DNA from: Zopfochytrium polystomum
Lineage: Eukaryota; Chytridiomycota; Chytridiomycetes; Chytridiales; Chytridiaceae
Direction: 5' to 3'
Assembly: GCA_025765615.1 (NCBI GenBank)
Contig: JAIVFJ010000007.1
Span: 186,001 to 250,000 of the forward strand
DNA length: 64,000 nucleotides
Made by a program: the position numbers and the translations under genes. Below, piece after piece: positions 35,053-48,291 of the stretch (its first letter is position 1; each line of letters starts with the position of its first letter). The notes beneath the pieces were generated by a model. That model did no database searches. It was not told where the DNA came from and worked only from the letters and a program-made list of their open reading frames with translations.

Positions 35053-35358
35053 AAAACAATAATGTGAGGTGACTTGACCGACCTGTCCGGTCGCCTTGTG
35101 GACGGCGACAAGCACGCCTGCGAGGTTGCGGGCGGGATCCAGGTCCCAGTGGTCCTTGAACATGGAGCGCGGCGCCCCGGGCGCGCCGTTGGGCTTGGGC
35201 ACGCCAAAGACGTTTGCGAGGTGGTCCAAAAAGGAGGGGATCTCGTCGTGGGAGGCGAGCGGGCGGAACGAGTAGTCGGGATGCGGCTCGGAACGGCTCT
35301 TTTGTGGCGGCTGCGCGTGCGCGCTCTGGCTGTGGCCTGCGGCGGATGTCGACGACAT
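33794..35358 (-). CDS. GNAT-family N-acetyltransferase
   Basis: Exons 35358-35083 and 34969-33794 give 483 aa. GNAT enzymes move an acetyl group from acetyl-CoA to an amine. The N-terminal half shows the fold: ARNLAGVLVAVHKATGQ joins IASSVRVYHRNLHLGG, then GAIGDVATGTDHRGRRLASVLM with the Q/RxxGxG/A-like acetyl-CoA loop (HRGRRLA), then ATLAIPLYASLGWRTV. The C-terminal half (about 250 aa) is Ala/Asp-rich and could be a second diverged GNAT-like or lid domain, as in Eis or Lyc1-type enzymes; substrate is unknown. The 113-nt intron has a 39-base homopolymer (T on the coding strand). Junction frame and the strand order of the fold both support the splice. Confidence 0.8.
35012..35050. repeat. 39-base A run inside an intron
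   Basis: Lies inside the only intron of the GNAT gene; on the coding strand it is a T run in the middle of the intron. Confidence 0.9.
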
Positions 35359-35549
35359 AATGTCTGTTGCGCGTCGCGTGAGCGTGTGCGAGTGTGGGAG
35401 TGAGTGTGTTGGCAGGGAGGAGGGAGGGGGAAGGCGATGGGTTTAAGTACGAGAGAGAGAGTGTGTGTGAGAGTGTGTGCGAGTGTGTGGGTGGGTGGCT
35501 GTGCACGTACGTGAGAAAGACAGTCGCAAAGAGAGAGAGAGAGAGAGAG

Positions 35550-35581
<32 letters not shown>

Positions 35582-35680
35582 GAGGGGAGGGCGAGGCGAG
35601 GCAGCCGGTGGCGCGTTGCGTTGCTGCGTTGCTGCTGCTGCGGCTGCTCAGCGTCGTTGTCGCGCGTGCTTTTTGATGTT

Positions 35681-35711
<31 letters not shown>

Positions 35712-35859
35712 CATCACGCACACACACACACACAGACACACACACACAGTCACTCACACACTCACACACACACAAAAAAAAGAAAAAGAAAAAAAAATCG
35801 AATCCAATCAATCAAATCAATCAAATCAATCGATCATACCCATCCATCGCCCAACGAAC
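35359..35859. repeat. Microsatellite cluster between divergent genes
   Basis: The shared upstream region of the GNAT and triosephosphate isomerase genes is almost all simple repeats: GA and GT tracts (about 35450-35580), TTG triplets (about 35680-35710), CA/GA-CA tracts (about 35717-35775) and AATC repeats (about 35800-35832). Any promoter elements must lie within these. Confidence 0.85.
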
Positions 35860-37360
<1,501 letters not shown>

Positions 37361-38204
37361 AAAAAAATATAAATATACATTTTGGGTATCACTCTTTCTC
37401 TCCAGCATGAGCGGGCTGCGGCGGTTTTCGTTTTTGTTGTTTACTGTGCAGGAAGCGAGTCGCGGCGTTCTTTTTTGCGGACAGGCGGAGTCGGCCAGGG
37501 GCAGGCGTTGTTGTTGCAAATCGGCAGGCAGACTGTAAAATTGGATCACCATGTGGCTGGGCACTACGTATTTCTTGGGCTCAGCTCGAACTGACGACTC
37601 CACCGCGACAGACGCCACCACGGCTCGACGTTAAACCGCCCTCTTCAAAAACCAAGACTCTAATCTTGCGCCACCATGCCAAAGTTTGCGTCCGCGCGCG
37701 ACCTGCTGTGGGGGGCGGCGACAGTCTTTCGTGGGAATACGATGGCCCCCTCGCTTGTGGCAAGCACCGGGGGGGGTGGGAGCGGCCGACTCGATCGACG
37801 GCGACCAGCGGTGAACGGGCGTGCAGCAAGCAAATTTCTTGTCTGCGGATTGACTCAATTTTTGCTGTTTTCCTCCGGTAGTCTTTCCGGAAGACTTCGC
37901 TTCCGTTCGAGCAAGAACTTGAACAAAAACCTCTTGGACAGCCCGTCGTGCCGCCTATAGATCCAGCGACTTGGCGGAAGCGGACCCAAAAGCCGAGAGA
38001 AAGCGACGGACGACCGCATCAAGTCTCCAACGCATCCTTGACCTGGGGAAGCAGCATGTTTTTTTTTTTTTTTTTTTCGTTTTGTTTTTCTCTGTTCTTG
38101 CATGAAGTCTTCGTCTGCTTTTTGCTTGCGAGCAGCCCAATAAGGCGATCGGTTGAAAAATTCGACACCGTCGCAAAGCACTCTTTCTCTGATTACACAA
38201 CCAT
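37361..38204. other. Intergenic, no gene recognised
   Basis: Open frames are short and unconvincing. There is a T run at about 38060-38078. The right end adjoins the target site of the Mutator-like element. Confidence 0.5.
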
Positions 38205-38213
38205 TTTGGAGAA
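38205..38213. repeat. Target-site duplication, left
   Basis: TTTGGAGAA, identical to 39205-39213, directly flanking the Mutator-like element. Nine bases is the typical Mutator target duplication. Confidence 0.9.
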
Positions 38214-39204
38214 GGGAGCGTCTACTCGTAGACCCCCCCCCTTCCAAGTAAGGCATAGACCGTTGAACCACTGCCCACTTTCCTTCTTTGTTTCGTTCGA
38301 TGATTTTATTGACAAACAAACGCCGCCTCCGGCGGCGCCGCGTTCAGGCTGGGGGTGACACTGAGGGTAGGTGCGCCTGTCGTGCCTGACCATATGGCAA
38401 AGCCCACATTTGCGCTGTCGTACCGTGCCCTCAACGAGCTTGAAGTGGGTTGGAATTCGTGCTGTAGATTTCTCCGGGAACTGCCTTTGCTTCCATGTCT
38501 TCGGCCTGCCGCGAACGGCTCCAGTTTCGGGCTCAAAAATAGTCTGCTTCGCCATGCCAATTGCAATCTCCTGCGACTGCTCAAGTAGACCGTTGCTTTT
38601 TTCGAAATAGGCAGGTCGATTGCTGCCGCCATAACAGCAGCAAGTTGTACATCCAGCGACGATACAGGGGTGTTGTGAGCCGGTTCAGCTGCAATGCAGG
38701 AGAGCCGCCAGTGAGGGTGCATGTCTTCAACATAAATCGTTCTCGAGTCTCTGAGAGCTGACGCAATTTCATGAGCACATGGAAGCCAAGAGAAGACCTG
38801 AAGCGGCCCTTACAAACGGAGTTAGGGCCTGCTAGTGTCGCAAGATCGAGTTGCTGCAGAATAATTCCGAGGGCATAGTGCAAAATCTTCGTTGCCTGTA
38901 ATCTTGAACATGCAGCAAATGCGGTGTGTGCTGGTGTTGGGACGATTGATGTCTTCTCCTGGCCTGTATGACTCCTTTCGAAATGTCCCGCCCTGTACAC
39001 ACACGATCTGAACACAGTCAAAACTACTGCTGGTTTTTTTAACTGCATAGCCGCGCCCCAATTGAACGACAAAGTCAACCAAGTCGTCCTTCGTTTCAAA
39101 GGTGCCGCCGACTGGTCTGTCTGAAGCATTGGTTTTTTTTTTTGTCTTCTTGGTTCAGGTCGGACTATGCTTTACTTAGAAGGGGTCTACGAGTAGACGC
39201 CCCC
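38214..39204 (-). mobile_element. Mutator-like element, internally deleted
   Basis: A 991-bp element with terminal inverted repeats of about 36-40 bp (left 38214-38254, right 39168-39204; core GCGTCTACTCGTAGAC) and a perfect 9-bp target duplication. The terminal repeats contain a small palindrome (GTCTAC-TC-GTAGAC). On the minus strand it keeps a FAR1-type N-terminal DNA-binding domain (DDLVDFVVQLGRGYAVKK ... CVQGGTFRKES ... ICCMFKI, about 39120-38825). It also keeps a C-terminal stretch with GRPKTWKQR and a zinc-knuckle-like CGLCHMVRHDRRTYPQC (about 38530-38370). The DDE catalytic core expected between them is missing, and frames differ, so it is a non-autonomous deletion derivative that would need a transposase from elsewhere. 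The perfect duplication suggests fairly recent insertion. Confidence 0.9.
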
Positions 39205-39213
39205 TTTGGAGAA
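39205..39213. repeat. Target-site duplication, right
   Basis: TTTGGAGAA, the second copy of the 9-bp direct repeat made on insertion of the Mutator-like element. Confidence 0.9.
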
Positions 39214-40356
39214 TTTTGCCGCACCGCGACAAACCAGACAAAAAGCGGCGCGACGCTCCATTCAACAATGCAGAACGCGTGTTGAATGCCCGCTTCGAGC
39301 AGACTTGTCTCCAAATGCGCGTGATTCGTGTGCATCTGTGCAGCTAGCCCGCCAGCGGCGCCTGGGACTCCATCGACATCGCTGTGAGCAGCGCGATTAT
39401 GCTCGATTGCTCCTGTTTGGCCAAACTGCGCCACGAATTATAAAACATGACGAAAGGAATGGAAACAGACGATCGTGCTCAAATGTGGGAGGGAACGACG
39501 GGGGAGACCGCCCTTTTGATACTCAGGCCCGGTCAAATTTTTTTCGCGGAGGGGACTGCGGTTTTGCGACTTTGCCCCTTTGTTTCGTGATGGGCTTGAG
39601 CGACCACTGGGCTGTGTGCGCGACAAATTTATTTGTGATTAATTATATGTAGAATCCACGACCGTTGCCTTCCATTCTAAAGAACCAAAACAGAAAAGAA
39701 TGGTTGAAACAAAAAAAGCAGGGTGAGGTAGCCAATGGCGCAAGCGATGGAAAATGGTTGGCTTTGAAAGGAGGGACTGCGCACGAACGCGAAAAACGCA
39801 AAAAACTCAAACGATGTGGGAGACAAAATGGATTCAAGAAAAGAAGAAGGAAAAAACGATACGGTCGATAGAATGAAGCGCAAGTGCCGAAAGCAAAGAA
39901 AAAAAAAAGCAGATATTGGGGGAGGATGGTAACAAGGAATGATACACTGAAGCAAAAAAGACGGAAAGTAACGGGCAGCGGGTTGATCAAACTTGCGAAA
40001 GCAAAAGCAAAAGAAAAAAAGAAAAATTGCGGTTTAAAGCGACGATGATAATAATTCAGAGCGAAGGAGAGGGAAAAAACACCAATTAATAAAACTATTA
40101 CCACCAGACACTTGCCAGCAATTCTTCAACCTTATTTTGCCCAGCTTAGAGAAAAGCTCCGAGTGGTTAAAAACGATAAGCCATCTATCTTCACCGCTAT
40201 TGAGCCATCGGCATCACGCCGGGGTAATTAGGTGAGAGGTAAAAGTCAACACGCAAGAAAAAAAAATAGGACGGCAAATCACAAAAGTGAGGCTCACCAC
40301 AGGATGAGGGTTAAGGCGAGAGACATGCCGCGAGGTAAGGGACAGGGGATTGAGTA
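39214..40356. other. Intergenic, A/G-rich, no gene recognised
   Basis: About 1.1 kb. The plus strand is strongly purine-rich from about 39690 to 40110. Open frames give low-complexity Lys or Phe-rich peptides only. Confidence 0.5.
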
Positions 40357-43300
40357 TCACTCCAAACCTGGGCCTACCACCGCATCATCACCAGCGCAGA
40401 CGCCGACGCCGAGGCGCCCTTCGTAAATATCCTCAAACGCACTGATCAGGGTGTCAAGGCCAAGGAGATAACCCTTGTCACAGCCACCGGTGGTGGGCGG
40501 GAATGGAACGCGGATGCTTCCGTCGCGAAGGGCGGTGGTCTCGTCCACCTCGTCGACGGGGACCATGTGGCGGGCGTCCGCGACGCAGTGGGCAAAGTCG
40601 ATCATGCGGACGTCGATCCCGCAGCTGTCTTCGGGGTATTCCCCGTCCTCGCGCTCTCCATTGGGGGCAGTAGCGCTGTGGTGGTCGGTGGAGGAAGTCG
40701 AGGACGAGGAGGTGGAAGATGGGGCAGATGGCGATTCGTTTGCGCCATCGTAGACGAGGAGGAGGCTGGAGGCGTAGAAGCGGGCACCGTCGAGGCTTGC
40801 CACAACTTGCTTTAGGCGACGAAGTCGACGGAGGAGAGCAGGAATGAGAGCGCGACGAGGGCACCTTGCAGCTGGCGAGCTTGTGCCCGAAGTGTCGAGG
40901 AAGGTTGCGAGGGCGTCGCGAAACTTTGCAGCAGACATTCTGCGGCCCGTGTACTTGTCGATAAATGTGAAGGATCCTGTTGACTTGTTGTAGACCTTTG
41001 GTGAAGGGGAACAGGGCGTGGGGTTGGGTATTCCAGGCCAAACGAGGAGAGAAGCAGATCGAAACAGTCGCAAGCGCAGGCGGTTTCGTTTGAAGTTCAG
41101 TTTCATGTTTTCGAACGAAAGTTCCAAACATTGGGAAGGACCAAACACCAAAACAAAAGCATGGAAAGCAGAACAAGCGTGTAACAACGAAGTCATGGAG
41201 GAGCAAAAATAACAGACCTGCATGCCACACAACCGCACCCCAAGACTACCGCTGGTGCTCTTCGCGCACTTTCGCATTTGAGAGGCACGCTTTGCGGGAG
41301 TCGCGTATATTCCGTGTTGGCGCGTGCCCATTTTAAGGTCCAAAACACATGGGCGGCGATGTCGGTGAGTCAAATCTTCCAGAAGGAGAAACTGCTTCAA
41401 GGTAGGATCAGTGGCGGCTTTGGCTGTCTGAAGTGCAAGCGCGTCCGACTTTGGGAAGGTATGCGATTGGTGCAGGTGACGTGGTTGGGAAGAAGGGGCG
41501 GAAACGTTTGCATCTGCGGCCCTAAATGTGGTCGGGGACACTGGCTCCTTGTGACTATTCGGAATGGCGAGGGGAGGAGGAGGCTGTGGGAACGAAGTCG
41601 ACGACGACCGTTCAAGCCACGGTGGTGGAATAGATGCGTCTGTACGGGTACTGTTTGTGTTGTGCGCCGATGCATAGTGCACCCCTTTCCCGCCGATGGC
41701 TCTGCTTCGAGACGATAGAATGGAGGAATGTGTGATGCTAGGTGGAACCTCCCAGCCCACATTGCCAGTGTCATGAGCAGTACTGCCATCGCCGCGAACT
41801 TCCTCCATGAAAAATACTTCGTCGTCAGCGGCCTGAGCATCGACAGAATCAACAACAACCTCGTCACCGGCAAGTGGATCACCAGTGAAGAAGCCAGGTA
41901 TCAAGGACTCGTCCCCATCCATCCTGTCTGGAACTGCTCTTTGAGACCCGTCCGACCCAAAAGTTTTGATGCTGTAATGCGCTGTGATGGAACCTTTACT
42001 GTGCAAGGAGGCAGACAAGAATTCAGTGGGATTGGAGGAAGAGAGTGGGATTTCGGAGACATCGCGGTTCAACTTTTGGGATTTCGCTATTTCAATGGGC
42101 TTCGTTGATGTCAACCTTTTGTCGCGACGATAATGAGACTCAACGGGCGTGGCATCGGCAAGGGCCCTCACGAAGGGGGGTGACCGTGGTGGAGAGTCGT
42201 AAGATTCCGGAACGGATGCCAGTTCTGGAGTCAAATCTTGTTCGCATTCAACCGATGGAAAGGGCTTGCCTGCCTTCAGGGAGCACGAGTCACTGGCCTT
42301 TCCCAAGGATCCCGACGGCGTGGAGGCTAATGATTCCATAGAGTGCCTTCGTGGCGGAGGGCCGTTTCGATGATTTTTCGTGAGTGGTGAGGAAGCGAGT
42401 TGTTTGAATCGCGCACGGACAAACACTGGTGACATTGCCTCCATAAAGACTTTTTGCTGCAAGTTCCGATCGAAAGTCCCCCCAAAGGGACTGGTGATTT
42501 CGGATTGTTGCGGTTGGGGAGAATTTAATCTGTCAACAGGGGTAGTCGAGGAAGGGACTCTGGAGGCGACAACCTCGCTTGAAGGGGTGGAGGGAGAGGG
42601 CACGATGGCGGGGAACATGGCAAGATCATTGTCTGATGTGTTGCCGATGATGTGGCGGTTCTGATCCAATTTGATCACGGGGGTGCCTGGTGCAAGAAGA
42701 GGGTGGTGATGGTGATGGCCGTTGGTTGGGTGGCCGTCAACAGATGAGTCTGAGCGCGTTACCCTCCAAAGGCGAAATGGGCGGTTGGAAGGACACGTTG
42801 ACCACGCCGAGGTAGGTTGCGACAAAGGGCCGAAGCTGGGGCCAATGGAGACGAATGTGCTCGTAGAAGTCTCGCTCGTTGGGGTCCAAAGGCTTGCACA
42901 GCGCTGCGGGGGAGAGACGGAGGAAGGGAGTGTGCCCGCCAACCTACGTTTACATGTGTCAGGCGAGAAATTGTCCGACGCAGGAAAGAACGAAAAAGAA
43001 GAACGGCAAGACCGTGGCGGAAAGCGGGTTATACCGTACCTGCTGGGTGAAGGGCATCAGGGGAAGAGACGGCGGTGATCCGTGTGGATCGTCGTCGAAC
43101 GGATCCAATGTATCGTCGGGGTCATTTCGACCGTGGTTGCTGGCGGCGTCGTCATCAATCGCGCCTCCTCCAAAGTCGCTACCATTGCCAAAGTCATCCT
43201 TTTCCGATTGGATGACGGCGATCTCTGGAGGCCCAGTGCACTTAGTGCTGCTGTTAGAGTAATGAGGCGACTTCGGTCGCCCAAGATCGGCGACGGCGGC

Positions 43301-43507
43301 AGCAGAAAGCCGCGCTGTGGGCACGGTAGAGACGGGAGGGAGAACGGGCGAGGAGGAAGAGGAGGAAGGGTCCAATGTCGAAGATATCACAGTCGTATTG
43401 GTGGATGGCATAATGGAAAGAGAAGCTGCCGCTGCTGCTGCTGAAGGTGACGACGAAGGCGACGGCGACGCGGGCAGGCCCAGCATCGACAGTGTATGGA
43501 AGGGCAT
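40357..43507 (-). CDS. KCS1: Kcs1-like inositol hexakisphosphate kinase
   Basis: Makes inositol pyrophosphates (for example IP7 from IP6), signals for phosphate and energy state. Exons 43507-43040, 42943-42763, 42686-41218, 40995-40357 give 918 aa. A Ser-rich N-terminus leads to MPFTQQ joined to [10 protein letters not shown], then [15 protein letters not shown] and [13 protein letters not shown]. After a long disordered insert (about 430 aa) the catalytic half begins: [27 protein letters not shown] with the inositol-phosphate kinase PxxxDxKxG signature. [17 protein letters not shown] is spliced to [18 protein letters not shown], and the metal-binding DFAHC motif (RMIDFAHC) and GLDTLI close the domain. 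The long insert is typical of fungal Kcs1. The last intron is 222 nt and happens to keep frame, so it could be mistaken for coding. Start at 43507 is the first in-frame ATG; an internal one at 43486 is possible. Confidence 0.92.
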
Positions 43508-44259
43508 TAACTCGATGGGGACAGCACACGGCAGTGTGAAAATGAATCCTTTGATCCGAGCGGTCGACACGGGGAGAGGCGAAGAGGGAGGCGGGGTAGA
43601 TGCACTTTCCGATGGGGCACACCGCTCGGTGCTGCAAGCGATGGAGGCGAGAGTGTGTGGTTATTTCGACGCGGTCAACTGGGATCGCAAGGAGTCGGGG
43701 TCGGGTCAGTCGGTTGGTGGCGCAAATTTAACAAAAACCTTGTCTGTCTGCCTGTGTGGCTTTGGCATTGTCTGTCTCTCTCTCTCTCTCTCTCCTTCTC
43801 TCTCTCTCGGCTGCCTGCGCCACCAGCAAAACCCTTGACCCTTTCCGCCGGCACTGCGGAAAACAAACTAGCTGGTGGGCCTACTGGTTGCCAACCACAA
43901 AAGCAACTCAACCTCAGGCACGATGTTTCTATCTAGTGGACTCCCTCGTTTCTCTCTCCCTCGTTGCTGCCGAAGAGAAAGGTTCGCGCAGGCGGCAGCC
44001 ACGCAGTAGGTTGCGCTCCTGTCTGTCCTTTCGCCTCAACCTCTCCCGTTGTTAGTGAAGTTTGAGATTAAATTGGTTCTTTTGTGAGATAAAAACGGTG
44101 CTGGAGCCCTTGCGGCAGCCTTTCGAAGTAACGACCACCTGGAATATGGTCCCGCGTGTCAACCCACGTGTTGAAGGGGCTGCGAAGCAACTTCTTTTTT
44201 TAGAGAGTGGGCAAGGGGCAAATGAAACCAAATCCTCCCCTGGACCGACTTTGCAGTCT
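43508..44259. other. Intergenic between KCS1 and the copia element
   Basis: Contains a CT microsatellite (about 43778-43808) and no recognised gene. The 5' leader of KCS1 is probably here. Confidence 0.5.
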
Positions 44260-44615
44260 TGTGTTAACAGTCTACTCTGAGTGAGTGAGTGGAAGGAGTG
44301 AATGAAGCGGAGATGTGTGTTGTGGGTGGTCCTTCTCCCCAACTCGGAGAGAAAGGAGAAAAACTCTGTTATGAATTATTGGTACATGATGATGATATAC
44401 ACGCTGTAATAGTTGCTAGGCAAGCGTGACCGGCACAGGGTAAAAACCTCTCCTATATTATCTGCTTGAGCAGAGGAGGAGGAAAACTGTTGACACCGGG
44501 TTTCCGTTCCACTTAATACTCAGAGTATTTGTCATCAGCGCAAGCCAGCACCCAGGTCTGCATTGGCGGTGGCTTGCTCTCCCATGGGCATTATGAGAAC
44601 GATAACTGACAGTCA
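44260..44615 (-). repeat. LTR, 3' copy
   Basis: 356 bp. On the minus strand it runs TGACTGTC ... TTAACACA, the usual TG...CA ends. Nearly identical to 47934-48291, with only scattered substitutions, implying a not very old insertion. Confidence 0.9.
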
Positions 44616-44904
44616 CAATAGGTTCAGGTCTGTCTTGTGCCTCTTGCTGCTAACCAGTCAGTTCCGCCTAACACCCCCCTGCATGATGGCCATGGGTGTA
44701 GCACCTGTTATGCAAAGCGTGTGTAAGCGTCTGAGGCTTAGACTGAAAGGGTGTTTGAAAGGTCGGAGCGGGGTCAGAGGCCAAGTAGTGAGGTCAGTCG
44801 CTGGTGCTGAGATGTCAAGAGTAGTTTTGTGAGAATGTCTGCAATCTGGTCGCTGGTTGGTACGTAGCGTACAGTGATCTCTCCAGTGGCTATGCCTTGT
44901 CAGA

Positions 44905-46773
44905 GGAAATGAGCATGTATGTCAATGTGTTTTGTGCGAGCATGCGTGAGAGGGTTGAGCACTAGTGCAATTGCAAATTGATTTTCCTCGAGGATTGGTA
45001 GTGGCCGCTGTGTGGGGAGTTGCAACTCTGATAATACAGCTAGGAGCCATTGTGCTTCTTGGAAGGTTTCAGAAAGTGAGTAGTATTCTGCTTCCATGGA
45101 GGATAGCGATACTTGATGTTGTTTGCGTGAGACCCAAGAGACAGTGGCGCCCATGAGGAAGAAGACATATCCAGTGCGCAATGTGCAGTCTCCAGGTTCA
45201 CCCCCATAGGATGCATCAGCGTATGCAGCTGGTTCAAGGGTGTCATTTGTGAAGAGCCGTAGCGGCTTGTGGCTTTGCCTGTAGAATAATCCGTAGTCCC
45301 AGGTGCCTCGGAGGTAACAAAGCAGGCAGCGGAGTGCATTGCGATGGCACTGCGTGGCTTCAGTTGGAACTGGGAGAGTACATTTGTTGCAAATGTGATA
45401 TCTGGTTGAGTTTGTGTTGCGAGGTATTGAATTTTCATGAGTATGGATCGATACCAGCTTGAGTCGCTCTCGCTGAGCTCGATTGACATTTTGTCATGCA
45501 TAAAGGTGATAGACCTTGGAGTTGATGCAATATCGAGGTCGTCCCACATTTTCTCTTCAGTGAGAATTGCCCTGGTGTATTTGTCTAGGCCCATCCAAAT
45601 GCCTTCGGCGTTGCGCTTGAGGTGGATGCGAATCACTTGGCTGATAGTGGTTTCCTTGAGGGACATGCTGTACTCAGCGCAAAAAGCATCCTCAATTTTT
45701 GCGACAAGAGCTGGGGTGTTGGCCATGACATTGATGTCGTCGACAAAGACAAAGATGATTTCAAACGTTTGTTGCTGAGAGTCTACTCGAAAGAAGAGGC
45801 AGGGCTCAGCAAGAGATTGATTGAAGCTGAGTTTCTCGACAATGAACTTTCGAAGGATCAGGAACCAGTTTCATCCAGATTGATGGAGTCCATAGAGGCT
45901 GTTGAGGAGTTTGCAGAATAGTTTCTTTCCATCTGGAGTGAATCGCTCGTGGCCTTTTGGTGGATGCATGTAGATGACTTATTTGAGAAAAGCGTACAGG
46001 TAGGCTGTGTTGACATCCATGCTGTGGTACTTGAGGTCAAAAGCAAGGCTGATTGCAATGAGCAGTCAGATGGCCTGGATCTGGACGACAGGAGAAAAGG
46101 TGTCTGTGTAGTCGTTGCCTTCACGTTGGGTGTTTCCACATGCGACAAGACGTGCTTTCCATCGCTTCAGCCAGCCAAAGGGGTCGAGCTTGTAGGCATA
46201 AACCCATTTGCAGAACATTGCGTGTTCGCCAGGAGTAAGAACTGCCCATTCCCAGACCTTGTGCTCATCCATGAGAGAGTGAAGTTCCTCAAGCTCAGAT
46301 GCAGTCCATTCTTCGTTATAGTCTGATGCATGGGCTTCCTTGTGGGAACATGGCACTGGTGGGAGTTGTGATTGGTGGATTGATTCTTTTGGGAAGCGCT
46401 TTGGGAAGCGTGGTTCTGGTTTAGCTGATGCAAGGTAGAGTCGCAAGAGATGGCGAGTGATTGTTCGATTTGCAAGTAACTTGCGAAGTCCACTTGGTGC
46501 ATCTTTGATGTTGACAATGACAGATGGTGGAAGTGGTGATTCAATGACAGGTTCTGGTTCAGTGTTGATGGATGCTGCTACGTGGTCTGCCGTTGGAGCT
46601 AGGCTCTCTTCAGGTTTGTCTTCATCTTCACCCAGGACGACAGCGAATGTGTCAGGGTTCCAACCATAGTCGTCATTGTCATTATTGTCTTCCATATCTT
46701 GGGGAAGAGTTGGAGGTTGATCTGAGGAGTTTGTTGATGATGATGGCGGCTGTCCCCCCTGGGAGCCTGGCAC
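44905..46773 (-). pseudogene. Copia pol fragment: RT and RNase H
   Basis: Three frame-broken pieces cover reverse transcriptase and RNase H. The connector DAPSGLRKLLANRTITRHLLRLYLASAKPEPRF precedes the RT. The FVFVDDINVM box is the copia variant of the YVDD site. In-frame stops occur near 46000 and 45850, so no full polyprotein can be made. Confidence 0.85.
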
Positions 46774-47933
46774 AGTTGCTGGCGAGTACGAGTGGGGGGA
46801 GCACTGTCAGTGGGAGAGTTGGATAATCAATGGTAAGAGTCAAGTGGTGGCTCAACAGGCTTGAAAGAAGGAGAGTCATGATGTGATGCTGAATCTGGTA
46901 CTTGACAGTTGCTTCGACAGCCACAACTGGTCCGGCATTAGCTTGCTCAGCGACAGTCAGTACATAGAGATAGTTTGGTGAGAGTGTTTCACCAGCCTTC
47001 AGCTCTGGTGTACTGTACCCACCATTTCGACAGTGCAACCAGAAACGCCATCCGTCCCACTGATCCTTGGGTAGGTGTGTGACGTACGTATGGTAGGCCT
47101 CCTTGTTGCAGAAAGGTCTCTCAAGAGGGAATAGGTTGCTGGAAAAATTTGGAGGAGTTGCTCCACAGTGCGGCAGTGACAAATAGTGACTCTAGGAGTT
47201 GTTTGATGCTCTACTTGATGGAGAAATGGTCCAGAATAGAAGATGTGTGTTGCACACAATGCTTGTTGCAAGCTGATTGATGGACCAAAAATTCTGAAAT
47301 CAGAATAGCAGGTTGGCACTGTTGAATAGCGACTGTGCGCCGAATTTAAGGCCGAGGATTGAAGTTTTGGTGGTGTTTTCCTTCGGAGAGTGTAGGAGAG
47401 CGGAATAGACTGAACTTAAAGCAATTTGGTGTCCAGCTGGGGTGACTTGTCACACAAGAAAGGACAAAATTGTGGTTGGAGGTAGTGGTAGTTCGACTTT
47501 TTGGACCCCCTTATCTAAATCTCTTGTAGCTCCTGCTGTGGGCGTTGTAGCGGGGCACGTTAGGTATCAATGAAAAGAGCAGAAGCAGGAGAATACAGGT
47601 ATGCAAGGGCGTCCTCCGATCGCTTCTCCCCGTTGCGACGATGTCACTCAAAGTTGAGGAAGCGTTTTTGACTTTGGCGATCAATCAAATTCCGTAGAGA
47701 CAACGTAGAGAGCTCTGTGATAGTTCGTTGGAAAGAGGAGATTCTTGAATGCACTATAGCAAGCCCAGATTGAATGACAGGGTCAGCCAGGAGAGGGCGT
47801 TGAAAATTTTGGGCCTCCCAAACGAAATGGTTTCTAAAGTTGAGATATGCTGATTCTGTTTGTTGGAGGTGGTAGAGAGTGTTTTTCTGGACTAGAATCT
47901 GTGGTTGATGCAGCCAGATAGCTGGCACGCTGA

Positions 47934-48291
47934 TGTGTAAACAGTCTACTCTGAGTGAGTGAGTGGAAGGAGTGAATGAAGAGGAGATGTGTGCTTGTGG
48001 GTGGTCCTTCTCCCCAACTTGGAGAGAAAGGACAAAAAACTCTGTTATGAATTATTGATACATGATGATGATATACACGCTGTAATAGTTGCTAGGCAAG
48101 CGTGACTGGCACAGGGTAAAAACCTCTCCTATATTATCTGCTTGAGCAGAGGAGGAGGAAAACTGTTGACACCGGGTTTCCGTTCCACTTAATACTCGGA
48201 GTATTTGTCATCAGCGCAAGCCAGCACCCAGGTCTGCATTGGCGGTGGCTTGCTCTCCTATGGGCATTGTGAGAACGATAACTGACAGTCA
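47934..48291 (-). repeat. LTR, 5' copy
   Basis: 358 bp, direct repeat of 44260-44615. Its outer end abuts a truncated copy of the HNH family. Confidence 0.9.

Larger units (their letters stand above)
44260..48291 (-). mobile_element. Ty1/copia retrotransposon, shrunken
   Basis: Flanked by two direct LTRs, with coding on the minus strand. Read 5' to 3' the internal 3.3 kb holds a short gag-like start (about 47928-47644), an unassigned stretch, the reverse transcriptase entry (EEWTASELEELHSLMDEHKVWEW ... KARLVACGNTQREG, about 46330-46070), the catalytic FVFVDD box (about 45755), and an RNase H domain (SLSSMEAEYYSLSE and THARTKHIDIHAHF, about 45100-44905). Gene order RT then RNase H with no integrase after them is copia-type. 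Protease and integrase should lie between gag and RT but are not found, and several stops break the frame, so it is not autonomous. No target-site duplication is seen: left flank ends GCAGTCT, right begins CCTGCC. The 5' LTR is the right one. Confidence 0.9.

Noticed and set aside
41000..41216. Coding read-through between KCS1 kinase halves
   Set aside because: The stretch keeps frame by chance (222 nt) but interrupts the kinase fold; splicing restores GMQ-VYNKS exactly.
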